A stretch of DNA of 64,000 nucleotides from Anodontia alba (GCA_964016985.1 OZ024828.1:27720581-27784580), one strand, 5' to 3'; shown: positions 11,071 through 22,059, numbered from the stretch's first letter. The notes: a model not told the origin generated them from the sequence alone. Numbers and translations: made by a program.

Positions 11071-11331
11071 ATGGTGAATACGTATCTACCAAATCATGTC
11101 ATATTAATTAATCCACAAGATCGTACAAAGTGGCGAGGCCTCATAAAAAGGGGAGCTGGTGAATACGAAGCAAAAAGAATCAGCGAAGCCGAGCAGAAAC
11201 GTGCACAGCGGAAAGCCAGAGCTAAGGCATCACTAACAGAGCTTTCTTCCTCAGACCTCTCTTGTTCTATCTGCAACAGGCAAGTTAGAGCTAAGATTGG
11301 TCTCATCAGCCATCTTAGAACACACAAATAA
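11071..11331 (+). pseudogene. C-terminal remnant of a LINE reverse-transcriptase protein
   Basis: The 86-codon frame ends in a C2H2 finger, C-x2-C-x12-H-x3-H (CSICNRQVRAKIGLISHLRTH without its last residues). It is preceded by a PQDRTKWRGLIKRG segment and a long K/R/A/E-rich helix with AKRISEAEQKRAQRKARAKA. This order is familiar from the extreme C terminus of invertebrate LINE-encoded endonuclease/reverse transcriptases. A stop codon lies directly before the ATG and no endonuclease or polymerase motifs are found upstream. This is therefore a 5'-truncated insertion, the usual fate of LINE copies, and the ATG is probably not a real start. It could instead be a small host zinc-finger gene, which I consider unlikely. 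Confidence 0.65.
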
Positions 11332-11334
11332 TAA

Positions 11335-11655
11335 CACCTCACACAGTTGATTAGGATTGGTCATTGTCAGTAATGACAGACGAACAACTCATATTAATTG
11401 ACATCACAATTATGGCGGATTCTGTCGGCATACGTGGAACATACTAATATTTTATACAAATGTATGAAACTTATAAATGTGCTTCAGAATCTACAAAGGT
11501 TGCACCTGGAATCACCGAGCACATAAAAGAACGAAAGCAATAAAGTAATTCCATATTATCATCTTTCAGTCTTACCTAATTTGTGTGAATGGCGCCAAGG
11601 AATCAGTTTACATATAATGTAACAAGGTGAAACTGGCAAGTAAATTTAGTTTATA
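11335..11655. other. Possible LINE 3'UTR, otherwise unassigned
   Basis: Follows the LINE stop codon. No poly-A or tandem tail is obvious, so the 3' boundary cannot be placed. Confidence 0.3.
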
Positions 11656-11983
11656 CAGTCGACTCTCGTTATCTCGAAATCCAAGGGACTCTACGAAACA
11701 CTTCGAGATATCCGTACTTCGACATAGCAGATTTGCGGAACTGAGGAAATCAATTAATCGAACAACCACCTTTAACAGAATGAATCTTTAATTTGACTCC
11801 TAAGTTAGAGATATATTGAAAATATTGTGGAAAAGAGGAGACATTGCTCCTAAGGAGCAATTTCTCTTCTACAATATTTTGTTGCCTGTTGGTAGATCTC
11901 TGTGTTAAAACAGGAATCTGATTTTTATTTCGAGATAAGCGGTTATTCGAGATAAGCGAGTTCGAGATAACGAGAGTCATCTG
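11656..11983. mobile_element. D-family pogo-like MITE, copy 1
   Basis: TA, then CAGTCGACTCTCGTTATCTC at the left; GAGATAACGAGAGTCATCTG, then TA, at the right. CAG-type ends with a TA duplication fit the pogo branch of Tc1/mariner elements. The subterminal regions repeat TTCGAGATAAGCG motifs and the centre is a hairpin AGGAGACATTGCTCC / GGAGCAATTTCTC. Confidence 0.8.
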
Positions 11984-12325
11984 TATGTTTTTATTTCATT
12001 TTGGGTCGTATAGCCCAATCTTGTTACTTTGAAAATCGAGTACCGCTTAAGCCGGTGCTGGGTGGGAGAGGGGGTGGGGGGGATGAGGGGCTGGGGCACA
12101 TGCAGAATCGCAAACTTCATTGCTATATATGAAGAGTCTGAGTCTCTAGATTTCGTTCGTCTGTATGTTCTTTGTTTCCAAAAGCAGCTTTTAGATTTTT
12201 TATTTTACAGCTGGCGATTCTTCTTATCTAGCATATTTAACTTGTTTTCAGAGAGCATTTATTACAACATTTATTCAGAAAAGATTGCCTTTGTTATTCA
12301 ATGCAGACTTCGCTTGACGCAGCTG

Positions 12326-12415
12326 GTGTTCTACTTAAATCTATGACGGACCCTTATCGGCCCGACAGAATTCCTGTAGGACCGATAGCGGTCCAAAATA
12401 GATTTTACAAATTGT
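12326..12415. mobile_element. I-family palindrome, degenerate copy
   Basis: CTTATCGGCCCGACAG and CTGTAGGACCGATAGCGG pair imperfectly within I-like flanks. AGCTGGGG follows at the right as in other copies. Confidence 0.6.
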
Positions 12416-12562
12416 TAGCTGGGGAGATGTTTCAATGTCTGTGGTCGGGCTCATTGTAGTCCTGTTTGTGTTTTTCTTGACTATCAATAATATAGTCGGG
12501 CTCATCGTGGCCCTGTTAGTGGTTTTCTTATGTTCTGGCTTCAGATCGCTTTTGCGCCTTTT

Positions 12563-12840
12563 CATCACGAAAACATGCCTATATAATTTTGACACCCCTT
12601 AAACCCCACTTTTATATAGTAAAACTGGGGTTTACAGGGTATACATTATTTGTCTTATTTCTCCTCAAAAATATAGATTGTGGATACTCGTTAGAAGCGC
12701 CTCGTCGAGGCAATTCTAACAAGTATTCACAATGTATGTCTTGAGCAGAAATATGAAAAATATCAGATTTTTTTATCTGAGAATTTTGAATTTTTGGTGG
12801 TAAAATTTTCAGTGTATAAGAATAGGCATGTTTTTGTATT
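12563..12840 (+). mobile_element. A-family MITE, copy 1 (most diverged)
   Basis: Begins CATCACGAAAACATGCC and ends GCATGTTTTTGTATT. The core hairpin arm ACTCGTTAGAAGCGCCTCG is mispaired at several places on the other side. Confidence 0.85.
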
Positions 12841-12902
12841 GGCATTGTTTCCTTTGCTTTGTTTCATCACAGTGTTTTTGATTATGAGGATCCCTATCTG
12901 GA

Positions 12903-12903
<1 letters not shown>

Positions 12904-12973
<70 letters not shown>
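12904..12973. repeat. (AT)n microsatellite in a U copy
   Basis: About 35 AT units following CTGGACC. The homologous site at 21042 reads CTGGAGGACCATATGCAG, with only two AT units. Confidence 0.95.
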
Positions 12974-12974
<1 letters not shown>

Positions 12975-13270
12975 CTCCCAGTATATTTCCTTCTGACTTT
13001 TCCAAGTTGATCTTTTTCTGTTGCAGTTCTTCTGTGTTTGTAAGTCGGCGGTTCAATATGTCGCATTTGTTTAGTCAGCCTCATCTGTCCTTCTTTTTGG
13101 TTTTCTGGAGTGCTGTGCTTCGTGATCGTGGCATTTTCTGGATATCTTTACTTATATTTTTCATTTTTCCTTATCAACAGACTGTTTTAAACCGAATCTG
13201 CTTTTATCTAGCAGTTTTCCTTCTGTATTTCCAAGGGATACCGTTTCAAATTATTTTGGTTATTGATAAA

Positions 13271-13446
13271 TGAGCCAGCGCATGACAAAACCAACAAAAC
13301 GACATGTAGGCCAAGCTAAGTCTAAGATCAGCCCGGGCATCCGTCCTGTCTGATCAGAGTCTTCGCTGTGCGCTCAATAGGTAGCTAAGGACCCAAGGTT
13401 TCATGCGGGCAGCGAAGTCTCTGATCAGACTGGGCGGATGCCCAGG
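13271..13446 (+). mobile_element. G-family element, 3'-truncated
   Basis: Starts TGAGCCAGCGCATGACAAAA and contains both CTGATCAGAGTCTTCGCTG and CTGATCAGACTGGGCGG. The right inverted end is missing. Confidence 0.65.
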
Positions 13447-14479
13447 TGGTGTAGGAACAAGTTTCCATTAGAGTGGCGCACGTTTGCCACATTAACCCAC
13501 CCAAAGTTGAATATAAAATTGTTTTCGCTTTCTTTTATTGCTGAATGGGTCACTTTTGGAACCTTTCTCATTTACCTGTCACTTTACTGTCCGTTCGACA
13601 TCACTAAGGAAGACTTTGTTTGCTTGGCGAAGTGTTCTGTGTAAAACACCTTCGCCGTAACTGCCAAAACATATATGTATTTTTTTCTATTTCTGTACTT
13701 TGATCAAAAAGTTTGCTTTAATATCCAGTTTGTAACAGAAAAGTGTTACTTATGTACCATTTCTATATTACAAGATGAGTACAATCTGTTGATTTTAAAT
13801 TATTGCTATGCCATAATAGAAATTAAAAGAAATTGCAGAAAATATCCTGCGTCTGACCTGAGTTTTCACTGTTTCCAGCCGTACTTTGCGGAAGATTTTT
13901 CCACTCTCTTTCCATTCATATTATCATTCGTTTGTCCTGAAACAGTAGCTATAACCTAATCAGATATTTTGGCACAGTGCGCTATATAAAAACTATAACA
14001 TGGGCAGTCAGTTGATGAAAAGACAGAGTCAGCTCAAATAACAGAAAAGATTGAGAAACGACATTGCTACACGAAAGAAAAGCTCTTCAGACTTTCCTTA
14101 GAATCAGCCTCTCAGAGCATATGTCTGGTCCCTTAAGAAGGCCAATGCCGAGATCTTTGGCTGAAATTTGCCTACCGCTCATGCGAGCAAACAACATAGG
14201 TTCCGGCGGGACTGCACGGATGCGCAGGCTCGCCTGAATCTTTGCTATTCGCATATTTTATGACGGCACTTTGCCGCGGCGTAAATGATAATATACCGTT
14301 TTCGGTCAAATATCTAGCGTTGAACTTTTACACTGCGTGGCTGCAATATGCTGAATCAAAATTTGGGTCTCTGTATAAACAGAAAATATATAAAATCGTA
14401 TCCATTTCAGTATCAGTTGTCTGCTGAGTTAAATATGGTAGTAGGTGTTAGGTAGGCGAACCTTAAAAATGCCGAATTA
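13447..14479. other. Unassigned, with a short dyad at 14188-14250
   Basis: Two frames (13438-13644 and 13675-13959) lack domains. ACTGCACGGATGCGCAGGC then TCGCCTGAATCTTTGC at 14204 resembles a motif 130 bases upstream of the GPCR start. Confidence 0.4.
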
Positions 14480-14611
14480 TTAGATTATTAAATTAGGTCT
14501 CTTTACAATTTTTACTCCCCGCCCCCCCCCCCCCCACCCCCCACCGCAACTCCCCACCAATAGTGTTTCTACTGACCGCTCCAAGGCGGTTCCTTTCGCT
14601 TTTTCGTTCTG
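14480..14611 (+). repeat. U-family fragment with poly-C tract
   Basis: A C run at 14518-14535 precedes TACTGACCGCTCCAAGGCGG. The same poly-C then ACCGTTCCAAGGCGGT order is found at 21120-21220. The E1 element begins directly after and interrupts the fragment. Confidence 0.55.
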
Positions 14612-14948
14612 CAGCCGAACTTCGTTGGCTCGAACATCTATGGGATCATGGGAATTTATTCGAGACATGGGTAGTTCGAGCCACTGAGGGTTAATCATGG
14701 CACCAGGTCAGGAAGCATATAGGGATAATTCAGGGAGGTACTTTTGCTCTTCTATACAAAAATGGTATGTTGAGTGTACTCATTAGAATCGCCTCGATTA
14801 GGCGATTCTAATGAGTACACACAACATACAATTTCACGATAAAATAAGAAAAAAATCCCTAAATAATTGTTTTCTGCAGATGTTTCGTAGGGACTCAAAA
14901 ACGAGTTCGAATTAGTCATGGTTTTCGAGCCATTGAGGTTCGAATATG
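14612..14948. mobile_element. E-family MITE, copy 1, with shared hairpin core
   Basis: CAGCCGAACTTCGTTGGCTC at the left and GAGCCATTGAGGTTCGAA at the right. The centre, 14766-14829, is a palindrome GTATGTTG.GTGTACTC, ATTAGAATCGCCTCG and complements. This is the same core as the A family with different substitutions. Confidence 0.8.
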
Positions 14949-15161
14949 TATTTTGTTTTCTTTTGTCATTACATGTACACTCTTATCCGCATTTCCACGG
15001 TATAATTTATGTTATTGAATTTCTTTTCATTCGATCAATCTTTTTTATATAATACTTAGCTATTTATTTGATCGGTTCGTAATTTCTGTTTTATCAGGAT
15101 ATATGAGATACAACCAATAGTGATGTATTATCTGCTAGGATTCCACTGCAGGAGGATATTT

Positions 15162-15550
15162 TCAACCCATTTATGCCGAGTAGAATCTTCTGTTTGGACA
15201 TGCCAATCTCTAGTTTAAGGGGTGTCTGGTTTAGTTGATTCTTTATTATTCTTTACTTTCAATTCTCACTATCTCAAACTCCAAGAGACCAGCATTTTTA
15301 GTTTGAGATAACAGTAGATTCAAGAAAAAAGTAGTAGAAATGCATGGAGCATGTACCATTTAAACCACATCTGCACTTTATTTATATTGACTAAAGCAGT
15401 TTGAGTAATCAGTGTTTGAGATAACGAGAGCCACCTGTACAAGAAATTATGCATGTTAATACCGCGTTTTGTGGAGTCTGGTCTTGGTCTACACAGTTTG
15501 TCGATGCCCCTTTTCAGGGACGCTAGGCATAAATGGCATAAATGGGTTAA
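15162..15550. mobile_element. Element with CAACCCATTTATGCC ends
   Basis: Left CAACCCATTTATGCCGAG and right GGCATAAATGGGTTA are inverted. Interrupted by the D-like element at 15256-15437. A partial H-like motif (GGTCTACACAGTTTG) lies near the right end. Confidence 0.5.
15256..15437. mobile_element. D-like pogo-type MITE, variant
   Basis: TA-flanked. The right end reads GTTTGAGATAACGAGAGCC then ACCTG. The left reads TTCTCACTATCTCAAACTCC. Related to D but with TCTCAAAC in place of TCTCGAAG and no large central hairpin. Confidence 0.55.
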
Positions 15551-15719
15551 GCAAAGTACCTAGGCATAACTGGGTTAAGCAAAGTTATTAATAGACCAGT
15601 TACCAAAATTAGAACATGCAATACAAGCTATTCTGGCCGCTTTGTTTTAAAACATTTGCGTCAGATCATTCATAGACATAAAAGCCACAATGACAACGAG
15701 AATAGAACATTGGATAATG

Positions 15720-15945
15720 TAACTTCGGACGTGTGCACCCAACAGGGACTTAAATCAGGTTGCGCATTCAAGCAGTCTGGTCAGAGTCTTCGTGGACCGC
15801 CTGGAGAAACTGTGAATCCGTGGCTATCCAAAATGCGTCCAGTGAAGATTCTGATCAGACTGCGCGAATGCGCAGGCTGATCTGAATCTTCGCTGGGCGT
15901 ACATGTCCGAAGGTACGTTTTCTGACATAGCGGCGCGAATGATGA
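15720..15945. mobile_element. G-family element (ACCTTCGGACATGT end type)
   Basis: TAACTTCGGACGTGTGCACC at the left and GGGCGTACATGTCCGAAGG at the right, with dyads CTGGTCAGAGTCTTCG and CTGATCAGACTGCGCGAATG between. Confidence 0.65.
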
Positions 15946-16059
15946 CGATAATACTCCGATCTTTTTAATTCTCTGTTGTGTGAATACTGGTTTTAACTAC
16001 TTTACAATTTGCTTTGATTACAATAGGTTTTATATTTATAACTGATAGGCGCCTCCCAT

Positions 16060-16205
16060 GGGAATATGCGACAAGCCAAGATTTAGATCACTTACGCAGA
16101 GTGAGTCTTCGCTGGGCGCAAGATTTCTTCAGGCGGGCAGCGAAGACTCCGATCAGACTACACGGATGCGCAGACTGATCAGAGTTCTCTGGGCGCACGT
16201 ATGAT
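16060..16205. mobile_element. G-family fragment
   Basis: Contains GAGTCTTCGCTGGGCGCA and a dyad ATCAGACTACACGGATGCGC. No complete ends. Confidence 0.5.
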
Positions 16206-16385
16206 AAAGTGTAAGAGGTAATGTTTCTCACGTTGTACTTCAAATATTACGTGGTACACCGAAAGTACCTCAAATTATCTCAAAACGGACATCGAAACTA
16301 AAACACAGAACTGGAGAAGACCTTGACCAGAATGCTCCTTTCCGACGTGTCTGATCTGTGATTTCAAGCACGCAGGTCTGATCTG

Positions 16386-16620
16386 GCCCCGAGGTTATAA
16401 AACTTTTCTTCGTGCTCAGCTGAGCATGAACTTTTTCTGCAAAAATATATGAAAATGCCAACAATAATTGGCATTTTCATATTTATTACCAGACATGTTC
16501 ATGCTCAGCTATGTTTAGCAAGAAAGAATATGCAATTTTTAATTATTTGAGATTTATTAGCAGGACAAAATTCATGCTCAGCTGAGTTGAGCATGAACTT
16601 ACTTTTATAACCGCAGGGCC
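16386..16620. mobile_element. J-family MITE, copy 1
   Basis: Left GGCCCCGAGGTTATAAAAC, right TTTTATAACCGCAGGGCC. Subterminal CTCAGCTGAGCATGAA dyads and a centre AAAATGCCAACAATAATTGG hairpin mark the family. Confidence 0.75.
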
Positions 16621-16657
16621 TGATTGCCGTCAAATTTCACAGGCTTCAGTAATTATG

Positions 16658-16939
16658 CATCACGAAAACATACCTATATAATTTTGACCCCCTTAAACCT
16701 CCTCACTTTTATATAGTAAAACTGGGGTTTACAGGGGTATACATTATTTTCCTTATTTCTGCTCAAAAACATAGATTGTGGGTACTCGTTAGAACCGCCT
16801 CGATAAGGCGGTTCTAACGAGTACCCACAATCTAAGTTTTGAGCAGAAACATGAAAAATATCAGAATTTTTTATCTGGAAATTTTCATTTTTTGGTGGTA
16901 AAATTTTCAGTATATATGAATAGGCATGTTTTCGTAATG
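16658..16939 (+). mobile_element. A-family MITE, copy 2
   Basis: CATCACGAAAACATACC to GCATGTTTTCGTAATG. The core loop reads CGATAAGG, leaving a C-A mismatch in the stem where copy 6 has a T-A pair and most copies C-G. Confidence 0.9.
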
Positions 16940-17002
16940 GTAAGCGGACATCAAATGCCATGTTAAACCATGAGAATGCCAGCGCCATATCCAGACGGTC
17001 TA

Positions 17003-17511
17003 GGTCTCGAGGGTTATGAAATTTTTTGTGCTCCGCTCAGCTGAGCATGGAGTTTGTCCTGCTAATTAACCTCAAATTACTAACAATTGCAAATTCTTTC
17101 TTGCTACACATGGCATCACGAAAACATGCCTATATAATTTTGACCCCCTTGAACCCCACTTTTATATAGCAAAACTGGGGTTTACAGGGGTATACATTAA
17201 TTTTTCTTATTTCTGCTCAAAACACAGATTGTGGGTACTCGTTAGAACCGCCTCGCCGAGGCGGTTCTAACGAGTACCCACAATCTATGTTTTGAGCAGA
17301 AATATGAAAAAATATCAGGGTTTTGGGCTGAAAATTTTCAGTTTTTGGAGGTGAAAGTTTCTTTATATTTGAATAGGCGTGTTTTCGTAATGGCAGAGCA
17401 TGAAAATTTCTCTGCTAATAAATATGAAAATGCCAACTACTGATGGCATTTTCATATTCTTTTATGCTCATCTGAGTTGAGCATGAAAAAACGTTTTATA
17501 ACCTCGGGGCC
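17003..17511. mobile_element. J-family MITE, copy 2, split by A3
   Basis: Left end TCTCGAGGGTTATGAAA, right end TTTTATAACCTCGGGGCC. The J sequence breaks at CTTGCTACACATGG and resumes at GCAGAGCATGAAAATTTC, exactly around A copy 3. Confidence 0.8.
17114..17392 (+). mobile_element. A-family MITE, copy 3, nested in J2
   Basis: Full length with perfect core arms (ACTCGTTAGAACCGCCTCG and complement). Flanked by a single G on each side. Confidence 0.95.
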
Positions 17512-18387
17512 TTGATCCAACGAATCGTCTCAAATTATATTGTTTGAGTCCAGTGGCATGATTCAAAAGTCGCATTGTGTGAAATTTTATTGGCGAAGGT
17601 AAAGCTGGGAGACGGCAGACAATATGAACCATATCGTTAATTGAACAGCGTAAACGCTTATCAGCATGCGGCGCTGGGAATCCAATAAAAGTGTACGTCT
17701 TTCGCCATGTAGATTAAACAGTGCGTTCTAGTAGGGAAATGGGGGATGCTGTTCATTCTGCGTGGATGGTCTGGGTTAGTGTATTATATATATGCTATAA
17801 GGTTCCTTTTTGAAATCGTGGTGCAGATAATACCACCAATTCTCATGGGGATGGGTATTCAAGCTATTCGTGACGGCACGTAGGTGGACCAATACTTGAT
17901 ATTATGCATCTAAATTCACACAGACTGACGGCATTAAATAATAATGGAATTCTTTTTAGTACAAATCTGAGTTAAGATTAATTTGTTAGCAAATAATTGG
18001 AAATTAAAAGCAGTGGGTACTACAAACCGTTCAGCCATAGAGTGACAAAAGGTTTATTCAGTATTGATACAGACATTCTGACGTATAGTCACTGTCTATG
18101 AGTTTATTCTATTTTAGGAGTGGTGTCAGGGGCACTACTAAAAAGCGTTGCGTAACTTACCATGTTTACCCCAAGTATTCGAATACCTTAACTCCTTGCC
18201 ATATTTACCCTAAAATTGATCAAATGAAATCTACAAAGGTTGGCCTTGGAAACAAAGAGCAAACGCCTGCTCTATGTTTCTGTGGACTGTGTTTCCTTCT
18301 CGGTAAAGAATTTTCCTTTTTTCATTTTTTATCCCAATTAACTATTGATGATGATAACGTCAATGGGCATAGCCCATCATATGGGTC
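17512..18387. other. Unassigned; H-end motifs at 18150-18212
   Basis: No domain-bearing frame. ACCATGTTTACCCCAAG and CATATTTACCCTAAAA are two copies of the H-element terminal motif. Confidence 0.4.
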
Positions 18388-18620
18388 GCGCCAAGCGAAA
18401 ATGTGTCTTTGAGAATATGCGGACAGCGCAGGCCCTGATCAGACTGCGCATCCGCACAGTCTGATCAGGGCCTTCACTGTCCGCTTCCAGAATCATTGGA
18501 TATTACAGAATGTATGAATGGAGAGTAAAGACCCGGATGATACTTTGTGCATGCACAGGATGATCTGAATCTGCGCATTTTGCGCATGCTCAAAGGCATT
18601 TTTCGCTTACGCGGCCCATA
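18388..18620. mobile_element. GB-family element, copy 3
   Basis: GTCGCGCCAAGCGAAAATG to TTTTTCGCTTACGCGGCC. A 60-bp hairpin is formed by CAGGCCCTGATCAGACTGCG and its complement, followed by the AGAATCATTGGATATTAC spacer. Confidence 0.75.
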
Positions 18621-18661
18621 TAATGGTATTTCCTTACATTCTATCATAAGTATTTTATTCA

Positions 18662-18909
18662 AGGCCTGAGGTTATAAAACTTTCTCATGCTCAACTAAGC
18701 TAAGCCTGAAATTTTCTCTGCTTATAAATACGGTATTAAAATGCCAACAATAGTTAGCATGTTCCTATTTATTTGCAGAGAAATTTTCATGCTCAGTTGT
18801 ATTTAGCAAGAAAGAATTTGCAAGTGTTAGTAATTTGATATTAATTAGCAGGATAAATTTCATGCTCAGCTGAGTTGAGGATGAAAAATATTTTATAACT
18901 TCGAGGCCA
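18662..18909. mobile_element. J-family MITE, copy 3
   Basis: AGGCCTGAGGTTATAAAAC to TTTTATAACTTCGAGGCC, with TCAGCTGAGTTGAGGATGAA subterminal and AAAATGCCAACAATAGTTAG centre. Confidence 0.75.
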
Positions 18910-19143
18910 GATGTTATAACATCTCTTAGGTTATAGTCTTTATCGTCAGTACATATTTCACTCTGGTAAAAACAATTGTTCACTTATTTAATTTGTATTT
19001 ATATAGTTAAACACAATACCAGATTTATGCCTTTTTTCTCGCAATAATCTTAAAAAAATAAGTGAAGGTACCCAGAAAATGTCATAATCACAAAGCATAG
19101 CCTTCCTGAGACACTCAAAGAAAGAATAGGTGAGAAACAAATA

Positions 19144-19500
19144 CAATCAAACTTCAATAGCTCGAACACCGATGGCTCGTTTACCATGGTTAATTTGTAC
19201 TCGTTTGTGAGTCCCTACGAAATTCTTCCGAAAACTCCAGAAAACAAATATTTCAGGATGTTTTCTTATTTTATCATGACATTGTATGTTGTGTGTACTC
19301 ATTAGAATCGCCTCGATGATGCGATTCTAATGAGTACACACAACATACCATTATTGTGTAGAAGATCGAAATGATTTCCCTAAATTATCGCTATTTGCTT
19401 TTAACCTGGCGTCACGATTAACCCTCAGTGACTCGAACTACCCATATCTCTAACTAATTTCCATGGTCCCAAAGATGTTCGAGCCATTGATGTTCGACTG
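19144..19500. mobile_element. E-family MITE, copy 2, nested in a U fragment
   Basis: TA then CAATCAAACTTCAATAGCTC at the left; GAGCCATTGATGTTCGACTG at the right. The core hairpin 19283-19348 carries ACTCATTAGAATCGCCTCG. U-like sequence in minus orientation flanks both sides (19075-19143 and 19501-19620). Confidence 0.8.
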
Positions 19501-19658
19501 TCAAGACAAAATAAACACAACATGGCGCGACCGACGCACACACAAAGAAGAATGAACCGCCTTGGAAGGTCAGTAGAAAAACTGCTGGGAGAGAGTGTGT
19601 TAAACTAGTTTTATTTATTTAAACCTAACCCTAAACTCTGATGCAGCTCCAATATGTA

Positions 19659-19751
19659 AGCATTCTACATAAATCTACAGCGGGCAGTTAGCGGCCCGTC
19701 AGGGTAGCTGACGGGCCGCTAACGGCCCGCTGTAGATTTATGTAGAATGCT
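19659..19751. mobile_element. I-family palindrome, copy 2
   Basis: AGCATTCTACATAAATC, TACAGCGGGC and the GGCCCGTCAG segment are mirrored around GGTAG. Substitutions relative to copy 1 occur in pairs on both arms (for example TAGCGGCCCG on both sides). Confidence 0.9.
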
Positions 19752-19889
19752 AGCAGGAATGTTAGGTCCGTATATGAGGTCCTCTACCTCTACCTCATCT
19801 GTAAAATATCACAGTGAAACACATATAATCATAAACACTGTGATGAAATAAAACCAGGGACTCCATGGCGAGCTAAAGCCAGAACATAA

Positions 19890-19908
19890 CCCCCCCCCCC
19901 CCCCCCCC
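19890..19908. repeat. Poly-C tract
   Basis: Nineteen C residues. Confidence 0.95.
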
Positions 19909-20512
19909 ACAAACAGGACCCCGATAGGCCCGGCCATACACAGAGAGTGTCAACCATCTGAAACAGATTGATGAGGGAGTCGTCGTTTAGTCTGAGGACC
20001 GACACTCTGTCGTTCAATTAAAGACAGAATGGTAAATAAATTTAATAATTTCTACATTGTCATTTCAAATTATAATTAACTTGGCGAATGATATTTCAGT
20101 TCAACCGGCGGAGAAAGGGATTTATTATAAAACGCTAAGTTAAGATTTCTAATCGTCTGAAGACATGAACACCCTGAGTAAAATGTCATACAGGTTCTAT
20201 TTTCGCTTGAGCTAAATGATAATGTATATCACCAATGCGTTCCTTCTGAAATGCCAGGTTTCGATACATTTCCCTTTTGGACATTCGTAAAACTACTGAC
20301 CGTTAAAAGGCGGTGGTCCTGGTGTTTATTTATTTATTTTTTTTTTTTGCCTTGTGGCTGCTCGCTACGGCCGTTTAAAGTTTTTTTCTTGTTCGATATC
20401 TAATTGTTGTGTTTAGAGGATCCTATCCTTTTTGGGGGAAAAGAGGAGCTGGTTGCTTTGCTTTTCATAGCTTGTTTGGTGTCGGGCTCGGGATCAATAT
20501 AGGGATCAAACA

Positions 20513-20634
20513 TAGTTTTTCATGCATTAATATTCGCCAGGTCCCGTGGAAGGTGTTGAAAACCGAGGCCGGAGGCTGCGGTTTTCAACACCTCCCAAGG
20601 GACCTGGCGAATGTTAATGCATTAAAAAACCATG
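20513..20634. repeat. M: ~120-bp solitary palindrome
   Basis: Arms of about 58 bp: ATGCATTAATATTCGCCAGG, TCCCGTGGAAGGTG, TTGAAAACCG and near-complements around a GGCCGGAGG centre. An open frame crosses it but reads both arms, so it is not taken as coding. Confidence 0.8.
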
Positions 20635-20939
20635 AACGATCGCTATTATTGCATAAAAACTGAAAACATTTGCTACATTTCGCGTTATTTCTTGCACTAT
20701 TTTGTTTCGCCTTAAACACCGATGTCTCACGAACGCAATGTCCACGGATATGCTCGTTCTAGGACCAGGCATAACACATCTGGTAACGTCAGCAAACCTG
20801 TGGCCCCGGTACGATCATATTGAAAGTTGCGCAGCCGTGCTTTAACAGCGCGTGAATTGCCACGTTAATACACGGCTTTTCGTCAGTTAATACATGTCTG
20901 TTAATAACGTGCGACACTGCTTTTTATGTAATAATGTGA

Positions 20940-21385
20940 TTTTGTTTGTAGTTTTCTTGTGTTCAGGCTTCAGCTCGCCATTGTGCCCTTTGCTTCGTTT
21001 TATCACAGTATTTTTGATTATGGTATTTCACAGATGATCTGGAGGACCATATGCAGACCGAACATTTGTTTGTTATTGAAGCTGCATGAGATATAAGGGT
21101 AAAGTTTTGCGCGAGTAAAACTGGTTTAACCCCCTCCCCCCCCCCCCCCCCCACTAACCCATCCCCCCCACCACACACACACGGGAATAATTTTCCTACT
21201 GACCGTTCCAAGGCGGTTCCTCTGTTGCTGTTCTTCTTTGTTTGTGCTTCGGTGGTTTCATATGTGGCGCTTGTTTTGTCATTATTTGAACCTCATCTCT
21301 TCTTCTTTTGGTGCCTCGGGAGGGCTGTGCTTCGTGATTGAGGTATTTCCTGGATATCTTCACATATATGTTTTGTTTTACTGTC
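20940..21385 (+). repeat. U-family copy 4 with poly-C tract
   Basis: TTCAGGCTTCAGCTCGCC to TTTCCTGGATATCTTCAC. Includes a C-rich run at 21122-21175 and ACCGTTCCAAGGCGGTTCC at 21203. Confidence 0.7.
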
Positions 21386-21388
21386 TGT

Positions 21389-21666
21389 CATCACGAAAAC
21401 ATGCCTATATAAAATTGACCCCCTTAAACCCCACTTTTATATAGTAAAACTGGGGTTTACGGGGGTATACATTATTTTTCTTATTTCTTCTCAGAAACAT
21501 ATATTGTGGGTACTCGTTATAAACGCCTCGGCGAGGCGGTTCTAACGAGTACCCACAATCTATGTTTTGAGCAGAAATATTCAAAATATTAGAATTCTTA
21601 ATCTGTAAATTTTCCTTTTTTATAGTAAAAATTTCAGTATATTTGAATAGGCATGCTTTCGTAGTG
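21389..21666 (+). mobile_element. A-family MITE, copy 4
   Basis: CATCACGAAAACATGCC to GCATGCTTTCGTAGTG. The left core arm reads CTCGTTATAAACGCC against GGCGGTTCTAACGAG, giving two mismatches. Confidence 0.9.
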
Positions 21667-22059
21667 CATGTTTTTTGCTAAATCGCACCGAGCCCATGAG
21701 AGAACAAATGATTTACAAGAGTTAGTCGGGTGATAAAGGGTAGATAGCAGAAAATCCTCTATCGACTATAAAAACTATACTAGTACTATTTTGCTGTCTA
21801 TCGTCTGATGTAAGATCACGTAGAATTACTCAGCACTCAGGTGACAAGAAAACCTGGAATTTTATGACGACATTTTGTCTTTATGTACATCAGCCTTGGA
21901 CTGATAGGACTGTAAAAAGGGTTTGTTTGAAATTCGTGTAGTTACTATTTTAACACATGATATAATTTCACGCAATTAAAACAACCATTAATAATTTAAA
22001 ACACATTGTTTCGATGAGTAGAAGTCATTTATCTACTTTTGATTCGTCTATTTATATGC

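Larger units (their letters stand above)
12520..13165 (+). repeat. U-family copy interrupted by A1 and an (AT)n tract
   Basis: The left part TTCTGGCTTCAGATCGC and the right part TTTCATCACAGTGTTTTTG match contiguous sequence of the U copy at 20950-21030. Sequence TTTCTGGATATCTTTAC at the end also matches that copy. An A element and an AT microsatellite lie inside. Confidence 0.65.

Noticed and set aside
12763..13273. Frames with Ile-Tyr repeats on both strands
   Set aside because: Caused by the (AT)n tract inside a U repeat copy.
20409..20663. 84-codon frame across palindrome M
   Set aside because: It translates both arms of a palindrome; the inverted symmetry explains its openness.
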